64,000 bases of DNA, from assembly GCA_029891345.1 (NCBI GenBank), contig CM057005.1, positions 60,777,760 through 60,841,759 on the forward strand, written 5' to 3'. Origin of the DNA: Dryococelus australis (taxonomy: Eukaryota > Arthropoda > Insecta > Phasmatodea > Phasmatidae). Position 1 is the first letter of the stretch, and each line of letters opens with the position of its first letter. The position numbers and the translations under genes are program-made. Positions 11,943-22,925 of this stretch are shown one piece after another. The notes under the pieces are model-generated. The model saw nothing but the letters and a program-made list of their open reading frames with translations, was not told where the DNA came from and ran no database searches.

Positions 11943-12678
11943 CAGTGTTAAAAAAAAAAGTCCTTCATTTTACGGAAAATTGCTGGTAAAAAATTATCCA
12001 GAAGTGCCCGTATACTCTCCGTAAAATTACGGACACACTGATTTTCAGAAATGGACTTTCCGTAAATTTCGTGGAACCTTTCCTGTCATTTTCAAGTTAG
12101 TTTTATGTACTTTCATTTAAAATAAAAATAGATCATAAAAATGTCTTTAATTTTCGTTATGTGGGTGTTCTACCGTGTATAAAAAATTATATAAAAAAAG
12201 TTAAAATGCTTTATACTTGAGCGAGGTTTCAACACGAGTCAATAAATTACCGGTTCACGACTCTCACTATTCATCTACAACTCTGACTTCAGCATTGTGA
12301 TATAACTTTTCTATTTCTATGCAAAAGACAAAAGCAAAAATTCTGTTTCTATAAGATTTAGTGTACTTTTATTGTTGCCAAATGTTACAGACTACTGATG
12401 GTATTTTTTAATGATTGAAAGAATAGGTCATAGTCGCGAGGATAACCTTAGCTGACGCAGAATGGATAATTTTCTTGGTACGGTGGCGAAGAACGCTTCG
12501 TGTAAAATCGGCATTGTTCGTCCCCGTAAGTCGAAGCCAAAGGGAATACGGAGACTTTCCTTATTTTTGTATTTACGGACTTAACTCCGTTTTCCTTCAT
12601 TACGGATTGTCTTCCCGTATATACACTGTACATTCCCGTGAAACATCCCGTAAATATACGGAGAATTTTTTAACAGTG
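11943..12678. mobile_element. Non-autonomous inverted-repeat element with TA flanks
   Basis: The termini read CAGTGTTAAAA on the left and, inverted, CACTGTTAAAA on the right, each directly bordered by TA (11941-11942 and 12679-12680), the duplication expected of Tc1/mariner-superfamily insertion. Both ends carry TTACGG and CCCGTA/TACGGA motifs pointing inward. No transposase seen. The sequence at about 23058-23170 (ACACTGAAAAAAAAATC) may be a related fragment. Confidence 0.55.
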
Positions 12679-12689
12679 TAGCAAATGGC

Positions 12690-12985
12690 ACCCTACGCCA
12701 TGACACTTCTCGTTGGGGCGGTGCACCTCTCTACAACGAAGCGTGGATCATGGCGGTGTCCAGGACGTCTCCAGGCTCGAATTTAGCGGTTGTCTTTATC
12801 CATACAGAACCGTGATTCTTCACTTGATACCACTCGTTGTCAATATGCAAGCTGCCTTGCTGTCCGTTTCCCGGCAGATGAAGAACGATCCAGGATTGCT
12901 CGAACGCGTTCGCGAGTCTTTGCGGGGGCGACTAGACAGATGCGCTCGAGTGCTAGGTCGGCATTTCGAACACATCGTGTAAACT
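12690..12985 (+). pseudogene. Possible C-terminal remnant of a Tc1/mariner-superfamily transposase
   Basis: The open frame ending in LLERVRESLRGRLDRCARVLG then RHFEHIV resembles the closing segment of one insect transposase type (..LFERVRxSMxRRxxACxxxxG.HFEHLL). The catalytic domain is not seen. It lies next to the inverted-repeat element at 11943-12678, which may have split it. The match is short and could be chance. Confidence 0.35.
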
Positions 12986-13429
12986 TCTTCAGTTAACATG
13001 TTCGCACTGTACTGTACCTCGTGTATCCATTACAGACTCCACTGTTGTTCAACACGAACGGTTGCTTTTGTGTTTGGTCAATCGCATTTCTGTGGTGCTG
13101 AAGCCACAATCTATGGCTTGTACTCTCGTCGCAATTGATACATTAAATAAAAGTGTCACTGCTTTTGTTGGAATTCGTACTTAGTATTCAGCGGGCCCCA
13201 ACCAGCACAAAACTGACATCATTTTCATAAACGGTTAATTTCCGGACCCATGTTTACTGGACTTTTTTTTTTTTTTTTTTTTTTTCTCTTCATTTGTAAG
13301 TCTCTTCTGTTGTACAAAACCATGTTTGTTTGGCGCAATAAAATTAATTGTTTGTATACGGGTAATTAAGCACATCTAAAGCGACGACTGGCCAAATCAG
13401 AATGTTTTATAATACATACATTTCAAATA

Positions 13430-13960
13430 CAGGACAACGTACGTAAACGCATAGTTCATGTTTTTAATTTTAATTTTTAGCATCTTGTTGGAATTTTTTT
13501 ACCTTGATGTCTGTACCATTTTTAAGCATAAAAACATGCAGTAACAAACTCTGTTTCTATCCCAATTGCCGCAAAAATTTTCAAACGTACTTTCGAGCTA
13601 TATTTTCGAACGAAGGCATTAAAGTGTATGGCCAAACAATTATGTACAGTTGAATCAAAAAATCATTTTTGTTGAGAGTCTAAGTGCTTGGGCCAACGCA
13701 ATGGTCATGTTTATTCATGTGTATATTTAATTAGATAAACAAAATTATACATATATATATTTGCTTTTCAAGTTTTGTTTATTAAAAAAAAACATATTTT
13801 ATGTTTTGGTCGTACACAAACAAGTTTCTTGTCGGTTGGAACAAACATTTATCTCAATGAATTAAAACCAAAATTAATAAGGCGACCCGTCAGTATATTA
13901 CAATCGACCAATAAATGGAATTTCACACGCTACAAACTGCTTCAAAACCTCTCCATGGAC
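13430..13960. repeat. Interspersed repeat family E, copy 1
   Basis: Aligns by eye with 20930-21366: shared ACGTACGTAAACGCA-like, CCGCAAAAATTTTCAAAC-like and GGCCAA..TACAGTTGAATC blocks in the same order. No coding potential. Related in its GGCCAAxCAAATxTATAC motifs to the short inverted-repeat element at 51068-51285. Confidence 0.5.
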
Positions 13961-13991
13961 ATGATCGTATACGCTGTTGTGAACGCTGATA

Positions 13992-14196
13992 TAGGCTGTT
14001 CACGCTAAATGAGCACTTTTTAAGGCCCTCCCAACAGGCATTAACTAATAATAAATATATATTATTGCAGCCTCAGGCATTCAATCTTGAGGGTGGAGAA
14101 ATGTATACACTGCGTTTATTGGTTACTTTGCACTTTTTATATTGGATGAAAAAAAAAGGGGCCTTAAAAAGTGCTCACTTTACCGTGAACAGCCTT
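13992..14196. mobile_element. GGCTGTTCAC MITE family, short form
   Basis: About 205 bp with terminal inverted repeats TAGGCTGTTCACGCTAAATG and, inverted, AAGGCTGTTCACGGTAAAGT, then GAGCACTTTTTAAGGCCC, flanked by TA. No coding capacity. It shares its ends, but not its interior, with the 420-bp form. Confidence 0.85.
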
Positions 14197-14988
14197 TAGT
14201 TATATTTCAGGTTAAACGAAGACTCGGTAACGCGAGCGGTGTGGCCTTGAAACGAAACTCACCCCCGTCGCGAAGTGAACGCCGCTTTTTAAACTCACCC
14301 GAGCAAGATAATCACAATGGGCGAGAGTCCGCCCCATTTGCTTTGTCATTGTACGCTGTCGATACTCATGCACGTGTCGTATAAATTATGGACGTACTGA
14401 GTAGCACGGAAATATGTACGAGAAGATTTTTCTTCGAGCAACCGTAAAACTTTTTCTCGAGCGGGGGTGTATCCAAGGTTACTTCTTAAGGTAGATGTAT
14501 TTACGTCATTTTAAATTTACCTGTATTTATCCATATTCAACTATTTAGACTCAATCTTTAAAAGCATACGCTTTTTAAGGTAAAATACATATCTAAAAAA
14601 ATTACTTAAAAAAGTAATCTCGTTTAGCTACTGTTAATGTTATCACACGTGTAACCATGAACCCAGGTAAAAATTTAGTATTGTTATTAAATCACACTTA
14701 AAAAATAATAATAATAACTACATGTCTAGAGCTTCAGAAATTTGATAAATTAATGCTACACGTTACTATAGCTTTCGATGATAAATAAAATTCTGAAAAA
14801 TTGGTTTAAGGTGTAGGAATAAATCCAAAGTTGCGGTTGTCTAGCGAACTTACGTTCAGTCGGTCAAGATGAAGACAAATACGTTCAGCCAGTGTTTAAA
14901 AGCACTGTAATTTGTACAGCAGTTTTACACACCGATTCGCTTCAAAATATCCGGCATCTGACAGTAGTATATTTTAAACACAGTAAAT
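14197..14988. other. Unassigned spacer
   Basis: No gene or repeat recognised; locally GC-richer at about 14.2-14.4 kb, AT-rich afterwards. Confidence 0.4.
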
Positions 14989-15213
14989 GGGCCACGATGG
15001 TTGAGCGGTTAGACTGCTCGCTTCCCACCAAGACGAACCATGTTCATTTCCTGGTCGGGTCAGTCCGGATTTTCGCCGGCGGGAATCGATGCCGCTAGTC
15101 GGCGGGTTTTCTCGGGGATCTCCCGTTTCCCCGCCCTTGCATTCCGACGCTGCCCCATTGTCACCTCATTTCACCCTAAAGACCTCGTTTAAGAGCCACC
15201 CAAATTTCTCAAC
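14989..15213 (+). mobile_element. tRNA-derived SINE, family A (copy 4)
   Basis: The head GGGCCACGATGGTTGAGCGG has an A-box-like element. The middle GGGTTTTCTCGGGGATCTCC is intact; the tail is AAGAGCCACCCAAATTTCTC. A small deletion removed part of the segment before AAGACCTCG. Confidence 0.88.
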
Positions 15214-15590
15214 GTTAATTCCAACACAATACTGCATAAAGTGGGGACGTTGGAGGCGATCCGACTGAACTGTCTGCCACGATAAATGCGTTCATCAGCT
15301 CTCCGATTTTTCAAGCGCAGCCCTGCAAGTGATCTGAACTCCTTCATGTCTGGCCTGCATCGACCTCTGCATTTGAACTCTCTCGCGCAAGTGGTTCCAA
15401 TTGAGGGATGCAAACAAAACGCGCGGGCTGTCAGCTATAATGGAGAGTAATGCCTCGCGTATCCTAGAGGTGCAGAATTCCAATGCGCAAAGTTTGAACA
15501 CCTAATTGGTTCGCAGCGTCGGGAGATTTGCACTGGAGTTGAGCGAAAATGTTGAAGCAAACGCATAGGACATGTAGCACACCGTAGATA
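15214..15590. other. Unassigned spacer
   Basis: Sequence of moderate GC with no recognisable gene or repeat. Confidence 0.35.
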
Positions 15591-15982
15591 TAGGCTGTTC
15601 ACGGTAACATTAGCATTTTTGAAAGCCCTGTTTAGGATTTACTTGTATGTAGGTTGTGTATAATTCCGCCTTACGTAAAATTAACTTTGCCATGGGCCAC
15701 ATCACTTTATATACGTGTCAGTCAAGTGAAACTGTGAAATTATTATAAAAGGAAAAGTTCACATATCTGCTCATTTTTACACTTTGATGCATTAGAAAAA
15801 TCAGAAAGTGAAATAACACTTTTTATTTGACATTAAGATAGGGGACTACTTTCCCTTAACCGTTACCAACTTTACTGAGCACATGTCACTCAGTGCGTTC
15901 GTAAAAATATGTGCATGCAGGGTCAGTGAAATTTTTCTAAGGTTGATTTCGAAAGTGATCATTTTATCGTGACCAACCCTTA
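15591..15982. mobile_element. GGCTGTTCAC MITE family, long form (copy 1)
   Basis: Begins TAGGCTGTTCACGG after TA and ends with the inverted counterpart, slightly decayed (CGTGACCAACCCT). The interior blocks GCCATGGGCC, TGACATTAAG, CGTTACCAACTTTACTGAGC and ATGTCACTCAGTGCG are shared in order with 36294 and 37739 and, inverted, with 28546, 35443 and 42803. Confidence 0.85.
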
Positions 15983-16163
15983 TACAGCTGGCTAGATCGC
16001 ATCGCTGAGCGTAGCAATGTACGCACCTTTAGGGGAATGGTGCACGAAAGTAGTATATTTACCACATTTTCCTCATACGTGTTTTTTCAGTGTGTTTGTC
16101 GGAATTATTGGAATTACAAGACATAGGCTTAAATAATACTTTTGAACACCCTCTTACCCCAGC

Positions 16164-16347
16164 CGACCTCCCTTGGCGCAGTCGGTTGATGCGCCACCGA
16201 TCTGGGGTGCGGGAAGCTCTGGGTTCGAATCCCGGGCAAGGAATGGGTGCCAATTTGTCATGTTACAAGCTAGACTGTAAGCCTTCCCCTACCAAGCTTT
16301 CAAGCATAAAACCGGGAACGTTAGAAAAAATTAAGCCCTTTACAATT
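16164..16347 (+). mobile_element. tRNA-derived SINE, family B
   Basis: The head GACCTCCCTTGGCGCAGTCG has an A-box-like TGGCGCAGTCGGT and an exact B box GGTTCGAATCC. The body runs to AAGCCCTTTACAATTA, matching the complement of the 34497-34685 copy. The tRNA-like fold is part of the SINE, not an independent tRNA gene. Confidence 0.85.
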
Positions 16348-17187
16348 ACTTTCTTACACCGTTGGATATTGACTGCCTTTATGATTCTTGGAGCAGTGAT
16401 GGGAGGTAAGAAACAAGATATTCTTTTTTATCTTACATGTGTGCCCTGAACAAATGAAGATATTTACCAATGAAAGAAGATGTTCAAAATTGATAGTTAT
16501 GTCTTGTCGTCAAGAAATTTCTTTTTTTTTTTTTTTTTTTTTTTTTAATCTGGAAAAAAAAATAGCGACAAAAATTAGGTATACGTTTTTCGTGAACCGT
16601 TTCCCTTAAGCTGTTCAAGAACCGAAATAAATTCTCTAGATTCTAGGGATGTTTTATGGTTTCGTTTCATGATAACAAACATAACTTCATTAAAATACCA
16701 AATCACCTGGAAAATAACATTGATAAGGATTTTTAAACGTAAAAATAATAATTTTTGTCTTGATTTCAGTTTAGGATTTAGAGGTTATGTTAACAGAATA
16801 TTTTTTTAAACAGCTAAGGTGTTAATTGAAGTCACGAGAGTGGCACGAGGTCATTACTTTGACATCCAACACTCAGGTCACCTGCGATAAGCGTTTAATT
16901 TTTTGATTTTTCAACTTTAAATTTTATGCCTAAAGTTAAAATTGAAGTACAGGAGAACCGCATAGTAATGTACCAGGAAATATTCGTCGTAACGTTTCAG
17001 TAAAATTTGCAGTTATTTTAAACAGCAACTTAACATATTAGTTTAGTTCAATTTCGACGTTTGTACCAATAAATATAGAAATTAAAAAAATCCTATAATC
17101 CGTTTTGTTAGTTTTTAACTTATTTTCCTCCACTGCAAAAAATTGTTCAAACTATTATTTTGTTAAGCATCGAAAAAGGAGATAATA
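16348..17187. other. Unassigned AT-rich DNA
   Basis: Contains a T-run at about 16520-16546. No gene or repeat family recognised. Confidence 0.4.
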
Positions 17188-17486
17188 GGCCAATTGAATA
17201 AAAACAAGCAAAGCCTTGTTAGTGATTACTTCAGAAAAGTAGTATAAACTTGTCAGTAAAAGTAATGACTTGATTTCAATTGAATAAACAAAATGCTTTT
17301 CTGTAAAGTAAATACTGGAAAAACCATGGGAGAAATAAGTATTTGCTGATAAGTAATTGCTTATACGGACAAGTAAAAACGACCTTCAGTAACTTATCAC
17401 GAGAGAGCACGTAGAAGTGTCCGCTCCGTTTAACCACTGAATGCAGTGAATGCAGATAGTCAGTTCTCTGTCATCCGGCTGTCTGT

Positions 17487-18177
17487 AAGTTCAACACGCC
17501 TTCAAGTGAGGACGAAGAGGTTGCGAAATGTGGCTGCAAGAGGATGCTGTATATAAAATTATTTAGAGACCGCTCTGTGGTCTTAAACAAAGCGATGGCA
17601 CCAGGAATTGTCCGGGAAAAAGAAAAAGTATGGAAAGAAATGAAAGATGACTTAGGGAAGAGTACAGGAAAATCATCAGTAACTGTAGGACAGTTGAAAA
17701 AGTTACTGAATAATATGAAGGCAGATGTGAACAATAAAGTAAGCTAAAAACATGACAGGGAACAAAAAAAATCAAGCTGCAGGATTGGGAGAGAGAATTC
17801 TTAGAAATGCTGGATTCTAGTCGTAATCCAGTTGTTCAGAGAAAATCCCAGTAGCTTGTGCAGTTGGTGTTGACGTACATCCCAATAATGCAGAAGAAGG
17901 GAGTATTACTATCAAGAAGACGGGGGACCAGCTAAACGAAAAGCTTCCAGCAAAAATGAAAGCTAAACTTGCGACAGAAGAAATAGAAGCATTGCCAGCA
18001 GCAGAACTGCAGAGACTTGTGTTATTAGAACAACTAAACCTTACCCGATTACACGCAAGAAGAGAGGAGTTATTGATCGAACGACTCTCTGCTCAGTGCC
18101 ATACAACTCATCCGTCAGACAATACAGGATCAACGAGCGGGGTGTTTACAGAACTAAGCGAGTTCCTACAACTGTAG
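17487..18177 (+). pseudogene. Harbinger accessory Myb/SANT-like DNA-binding protein
   Basis: In the family this nuclear protein helps bring the transposase to the element ends. Segments seen: KEKVWKEMKDDLGKSTGKSS and VTVGQLKKLLNNMKADVNNK (a MADF/SANT-like helical region), then after a frame change the leucine- and glutamate-rich LPAAELQRLVLLEQLNLTR and HARREELLIERLSAQ, a likely coiled-coil C-terminus. The frame changes at least once between about 17745 and 17956. It lies convergent with the transposase, as usual for this superfamily. Confidence 0.65.
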
Positions 18178-18441
18178 CAACAAAATCGAAATGCGCCTAT
18201 TTCTGTGTATACTCCTCAGCATATTTAGTATTACTGTTATGTATCATTACAACAAAATCTTTTGTGTAAACCTTAATTTTTGTATTCTTGTACATTTGAC
18301 AATTGTATCTTCTTGAAAATAAATTAGTTACAAATTGGAATAATTTACACTAAAAACAAAATAACATAAATCACGAGCTAAAACAAATGAATATACAACA
18401 TTCCACTTCACAAAATAAAAATAAACAGGTTTTACAATGCG

Positions 18442-18448
<7 letters not shown>

Positions 18449-18475
<27 letters not shown>
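18449..18475. repeat. (GA)n microsatellite
   Basis: Short GA dinucleotide run inside the Harbinger element, between the two convergent genes. Confidence 0.9.
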
Positions 18476-18479
<4 letters not shown>

Positions 18480-18745
18480 AAAGGGGTGGAGGGGAAGCCT
18501 GTGAGAGAGTGTACGTGTGTGACGTGAGAAATGGAGCAAACGAGAGCGATCCACATAGCTACTCTCTTCACTCGCTTTGTCGTCATTTACGCATAAGCAC
18601 ATTTATGTGTAATCATTTTTTACTATTTCTATTAGACTGCATTTTTATTTACTGTTAAATATATTTATAATTCTAAAATGTACATGAATAGATATATGTG
18701 ACTATATAACAGTTTCTACAAATATATCCAAACAACGGTAAACAA

Positions 18746-19609
18746 TTAAGTAAATAAGGTGGCCAATAATTCATTATGTTTCATGATGCCTTTTTGGCGA
18801 ATGTCCTCGTTTTCATCTTCTTCCATATTTTCGACACCTTCCGGAAATATGTCTCCTGGGAAGCTGAATTCGTAATTGTTTTTTAAATATTTGCTGATGT
18901 TGTGTAAAACAGCACAGCATATAATTATTATGGGTATATTTTCCAAACGTACCCGTAATATGTTACCTAAAATTGGAAACCTCTCTTTCAGTTGGTCGAA
19001 TACTCATTCAATTATCACCCTCTCCTTCGAATGAAGTTTATTAAATAGTTCTTCGTTTCTGTTTTGGGGGCTTTTGAATGGTGTAAGTAGCCATGGCGTA
19101 ATTCCATAGCCGATGTCTCCCAAAAAGCAAAAGTCGCCATTAAATCTGGAAATAGCACTGTAAATTGTGCTCCGTTTCCAAATCATGGAATCATGCACGC
19201 TTCCAGGCCATTGTGAATCTACACTTGTTATCATTTCATGTTCATTGCAGGTTGCCTGCACATTTATACTTGGGAATCCTTTCCTGTTTACCTATTCATA
19301 TCCATAAGCTGTGCGTTTTTTTTTAATTTGTACGTGAGTACAGTCCAAAGCTCCAATAACTGTGGGTATTTGGAATTTCTGTGACCATTTTTCTTTCGCT
19401 TCATGCATGGCATTTAAATCTGATGGAAACCTTACCCAGCGGTGTGCTTTTTCCACAATGCAGTCTGCTACACCATGCACAGTTTTGCACACAGTGGAGT
19501 AGTGAGCTCCACAATCTTCTGCGATACCTGTTTGGAATCCTGGGTCGCTCAGAAAAGGAAGGAATATTTCCATCCTTTGACGTGAACTAAGAGCACCTCC
19601 TCTTGTTTA
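18746..19609 (-). pseudogene. HARBI1-type (DDE_Tnp_4) transposase with two nonsense codons
   Basis: RNase H-fold cut-and-paste transposase. It reads in one frame across about 860 bp: ALSSRQRMEIFLPFLSDPGF, VIGALDCTHVQIKKK (first catalytic D), NRKGFPSINVQATCN, QWPGSVHDSMIWKRS, FLGDIGYGITPWLLTPF (second D), KERVIIE (catalytic E), then LKERFPILGNILRVRLENIP and CCAVLHNI. The DDE triad is complete. The frame is interrupted only by TAG after AYGYE (near 19292) and TGA just after the catalytic E (near 19001). The N-terminal part is missing or lies in another exon; the family is usually about 350 residues. Confidence 0.88.
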
Positions 19610-20054
19610 TTCAGATTCATTTAAGAAATGATCGGACCAGGTAACCTACACTTTCACTTTCAAAACCCAACAAAACTTTTGACCTACTCAGACTTATATT
19701 TCGTCTTTCTTTGTAAGTTTTTAAGTTTCTCACACATACAAAGTTTGCCAAGTCTCAAATAGCTATAAATATAAAACCACAAGTATGCTATTTAGCTACT
19801 TCCTTAAAATAGTTCATGTGTTTGCTTAGTACTCCCAGTCAATTGTTCTTTTTATTCAACCGGATATCAGTATTCACTGGAAAATCGCTCAGTCAATATT
19901 TATCAAATAAGTAATTGCTGGAAAACTTAGGGGTTTATTTATTTGTATAAGTAAACACTTGACTTGAAGTACATATATAGGTTTTATTCAAATAGTTGCA
20001 AGTAAATCCTTTAAAACTGTAAGTAAAAGAATTTACTTTTTTTTATTCAATATA

Positions 20055-20300
20055 CGGAGTAAGCTAAAAACCTATAACATTATTTTAGCCTCTTGAACGT
20101 TCTTTGTGGATACTAGAAGTACGAAATGACTATATTATACAAGGGGACCCAGCCCGTGACCTCTTTTTTTGTATTGTTACGGGGCTAGAACAGTTACCAT
20201 GTTAAAAATATTGATTATCATATAAACACTGGAAAAAATATTGCATAGATTAATGTAGGTAATAATGAAATGATGTGAAATTAACTCAACATTGAAGCTA
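20055..20300. other. Unassigned spacer
   Basis: No gene or repeat recognised. Confidence 0.35.
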
Positions 20301-20304
20301 CTGA

Positions 20305-20464
20305 GGTCCCATTTAATATTTCTCTAGCCACTTGGCCACTGCGGCCCCATTTAACATAGTTCTATCCACTGAGACACTATGGCCCCACTTGATATAGTTA
20401 TATCCACTGAGCCACTAAGGCCCCACTTAGAATTTCTCTATCCAATGAGCTACTAAGGCCCCAT

Positions 20465-20541
<77 letters not shown>

Positions 20542-20676
20542 ACTTGACCAATGTGGCCCCACTTGGAATCGCTCTATCCACTGAGCCACTAAGGTCCCAC
20601 TTGATATAGTTCTATCCACTGAGCCACTAAGGCCCCACTTGGAATCGCTCTATCCATTGAGCCACTGTGGCCCCAC
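20305..20676 (-). repeat. Tandem array of tRNA A-box-like units, interrupted by a TA microsatellite
   Basis: Read on the minus strand, units of about 45 bp repeat roughly eight times: GTGGCTCAGTGGATAGAGCG (or ..GAACTA) followed by a short spacer and GTGGGGCC. The core TGGCTCAGTGG fits the pol III A-box pattern TRGCNNAGYNGG, but no B box GGTTCGANTCC is present, so these are not tRNA genes. Units alternate between GGAATCGCTC and GATATAGTTC spacers. A (TA)n run at 20468-20539 divides the array. Confidence 0.8.
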
Positions 20677-20929
20677 TTTAATAACTCAACATTGAAGCGA
20701 GACATTTAAAGTAAACAAAAATGAAATTCCATTACCTTAATATCTCAATGCAATATTCTCTATGCATTAATACAATAATAGGGAAAAAATTACTTAAAAA
20801 ATGAATTTTTAGGGTAAAAGTTAATGATTGGGTAATCTGATCTTGCTGAAATTCGAACTTGGTCTTTATTTTACCTCGAGGATGTACTGACTACTGACAA
20901 AGAGGAAATGTTTTTAAATACAAACATTT

Positions 20930-21366
20930 AAAATGCAGGTAAACGCACGTAAATTAATTCTTCCAGTCTTACAACTTTACTTTTTAGTTTCCTGTTTGAC
21001 TTGTTTTGCTGGGATCTTTATACGATTATTAAGCATCAATAAATGCCGCAACAAACACTATTACTACCGCAATTGGCAAAATTTTGAAACAAACTCCCGA
21101 GCTGAGCGGCCAAGCCAATACATACAGTTGAATCAACCAAATATTCTTTTACGATAATGCAAATTTTTTTCGGCGAAACACAGGCTTTGTTTATACATGT
21201 GTGTATTTGGCAAGATGAACAAAATAAATTTTGGTTCTTTTCAAGTTTCGTTTGCACAACAAAATGTTTTGTTGGGACTACTATATATATTTTTTTGTTT
21301 AGCAATATACAAACAAATATATTGTTTAGGTGAACAAACCTACCCCTCAGAGCGTTGTCGTGGCTC
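20930..21366. repeat. Interspersed repeat family E, copy 2
   Basis: Same order of blocks as 13430-13960, including AATACATACAGTTGAATC and ATATACAAACAAATATATTG. It runs directly into a family D copy, so E and D may be parts of one larger old element. Confidence 0.5.
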
Positions 21367-21795
21367 AACTTGTGTATAATCCATTCACAGTTGCTTCACA
21401 CTTTTCTAAAGACCTGTTAAAGTTCTACTTTCAGGATATTCTTCCGCCTACTCTAAACTAAGCTTAATTAAGTCTAGAAAATTACACCAAATATCAACGC
21501 ACCGAATTCATGAGCACTCAATTGTAATGATATTTTGCATGTGAACTATTTCTTACTAGGCGCTGCCAATACAGATTTGTTCTCGCTGTTTTTATTCAAG
21601 TTTATTATAAATAAATATTATAATTTATAAATAAAATATATGTAAAAACTACAATTTAACGACAAATAAGGTACTTCTATGTTGACAGAAGTGTTAAACG
21701 CTTCTGGTAAATGTCATATTTAGGAAATAACTAAATACGTCATACATGGGGTGATTTTTAAAAGGTTTGATTCAAAAAGAGTGAAGAAACCGCAA
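21367..21795 (+). repeat. Interspersed repeat family D, copy 2
   Basis: Parallels 3165-3575: TATAATCCATTCACAG, AAGCTTAATTAAGTCTA, GAGCACTCAATTGTAATGAT and CTATTTCTTACTAGGCGCTG. Non-coding. Confidence 0.6.
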
Positions 21796-21948
21796 ATAGA
21801 CTAGGCTACATCACTTACTGGTGAAGAACATAACTCATGATCTCCTCCAGCACGTAGAGTTAACCAGTGCCTCCACGAATCAACCCTCAATGGTTCGGTC
21901 ACCAGATAGAACCTCCAGTAGAGGCCAAACAGATCATGCCATGTTACT

Positions 21949-22191
21949 ACATGCTGTTCACTGGTAAAGCGAGCACGTTTGAGGCCCGATAGGTACTTTT
22001 TTCTATCAGCCATTTCTTACTCTTCCGCCATTTTAAAAAAATAAATATTGATATTTGTGTCATAAACACAGTGTATATATTTCATCGGGCTCGAAAGTGA
22101 ACGTTTAAGACTACAATAAAACGTATATTTATTGATTGTTATTCCAAATGAGGGGGCTAGAAAAAGTGTTCATTTTACCGTGAATAGTTTA
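21949..22191. mobile_element. GGCTGTTCAC MITE family, short form (diverged)
   Basis: The left end ATGCTGTTCACTGGTAAAGC and the inverted right end (GTGTTCATTTTACCGTGAAT) match the family termini; the interior is AT-rich and has the AGGCCC and GGGGGCTAG subterminal blocks of the short form. Confidence 0.7.
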
Positions 22192-22535
22192 TACTTGACT
22201 TACCATGACACTTGTGGGTTTGTGAAGAACTGGCCGTGTGATATAAATGGCGACAGGCTATTGGGAGAGCAGAAGGAGCCTGTCCGTGTGGCCATAGAGA
22301 ATTTGAGCTGAAACTGAAGACTCAAAACCATTCGCATGCTACGCTACCGTAACAGTCGTCTCGATGGAGCTTTATAGCGTGTTTCTCATACCTTTCTTCA
22401 AAGAAATGAAGAACGTCGTGTGACTGCTGTTGCGTCGATGAAACGTAAACGAACGTGTGATTAAAAATACGTGCTAACTGGGTGCAATCAATTCATGGTT
22501 ACGTCCAAATTTTCTTTAATCGATGATCCCATTCT
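22192..22535. other. Unassigned spacer
   Basis: No gene or repeat family recognised in this stretch. Confidence 0.35.
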
Positions 22536-22925
22536 GCTTTCAAGAGGGTTCCACCGCCTCATGCAAACAAAGCTTAACCGAGTCTAAAAAATTACGCCAA
22601 AGAGACAACGCACCGAATTCGTGAGCACTCAATTGTAATAATATTTTGCATGGGGACTTTTTCTTACTAGGCATTTCCATAACACCCATTCTGTCTATGA
22701 TCTTATTCGTATTTATTAAAAATGAAACAATAACATTTAAAAAAAGAATACAAGAAAAAAGTTCAATTTAAAGGAAAAATAAAGATAAGTTTGTCTTTAC
22801 GAAATTTCCAAACGCTCGTGATAAATTGCGTATTTAGGGAACAATCGAACACGCCTGACATGGGACGAAGTTTCAAAGAATTTATCCGAAAATTGCGAAG
22901 AAACCATAAATATTAAAATTTTTCT
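22536..22925 (+). repeat. Interspersed repeat family D, copy 3
   Basis: CAAACAAAGCTTAACCGAGT, CGTGAGCACTCAATTGTAAT and TTCTTACTAGGC occur in the same order as in copies 1 and 2. Non-coding. Confidence 0.65.

Larger units (their letters stand above)
17188..20054. mobile_element. PIF/Harbinger DNA transposon, about 2.9 kb, two genes
   Basis: The limits are set by inverted ATTGAATAAAAA ends (about 17188 and 20054). The same TTGAATAAA word recurs just inside, at 17276 on the left and, inverted, at about 19853, 19983 and 20043 on the right. Such subterminal repeats are typical binding sites for the element's own proteins. Between them lie the two genes expected of Harbinger: a Myb/SANT-like gene on + and a HARBI1-type transposase on -, pointing toward each other. 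The 3-bp target duplication is not clear, so the ends are approximate. Both genes are broken, but lightly for this window. Confidence 0.85.
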
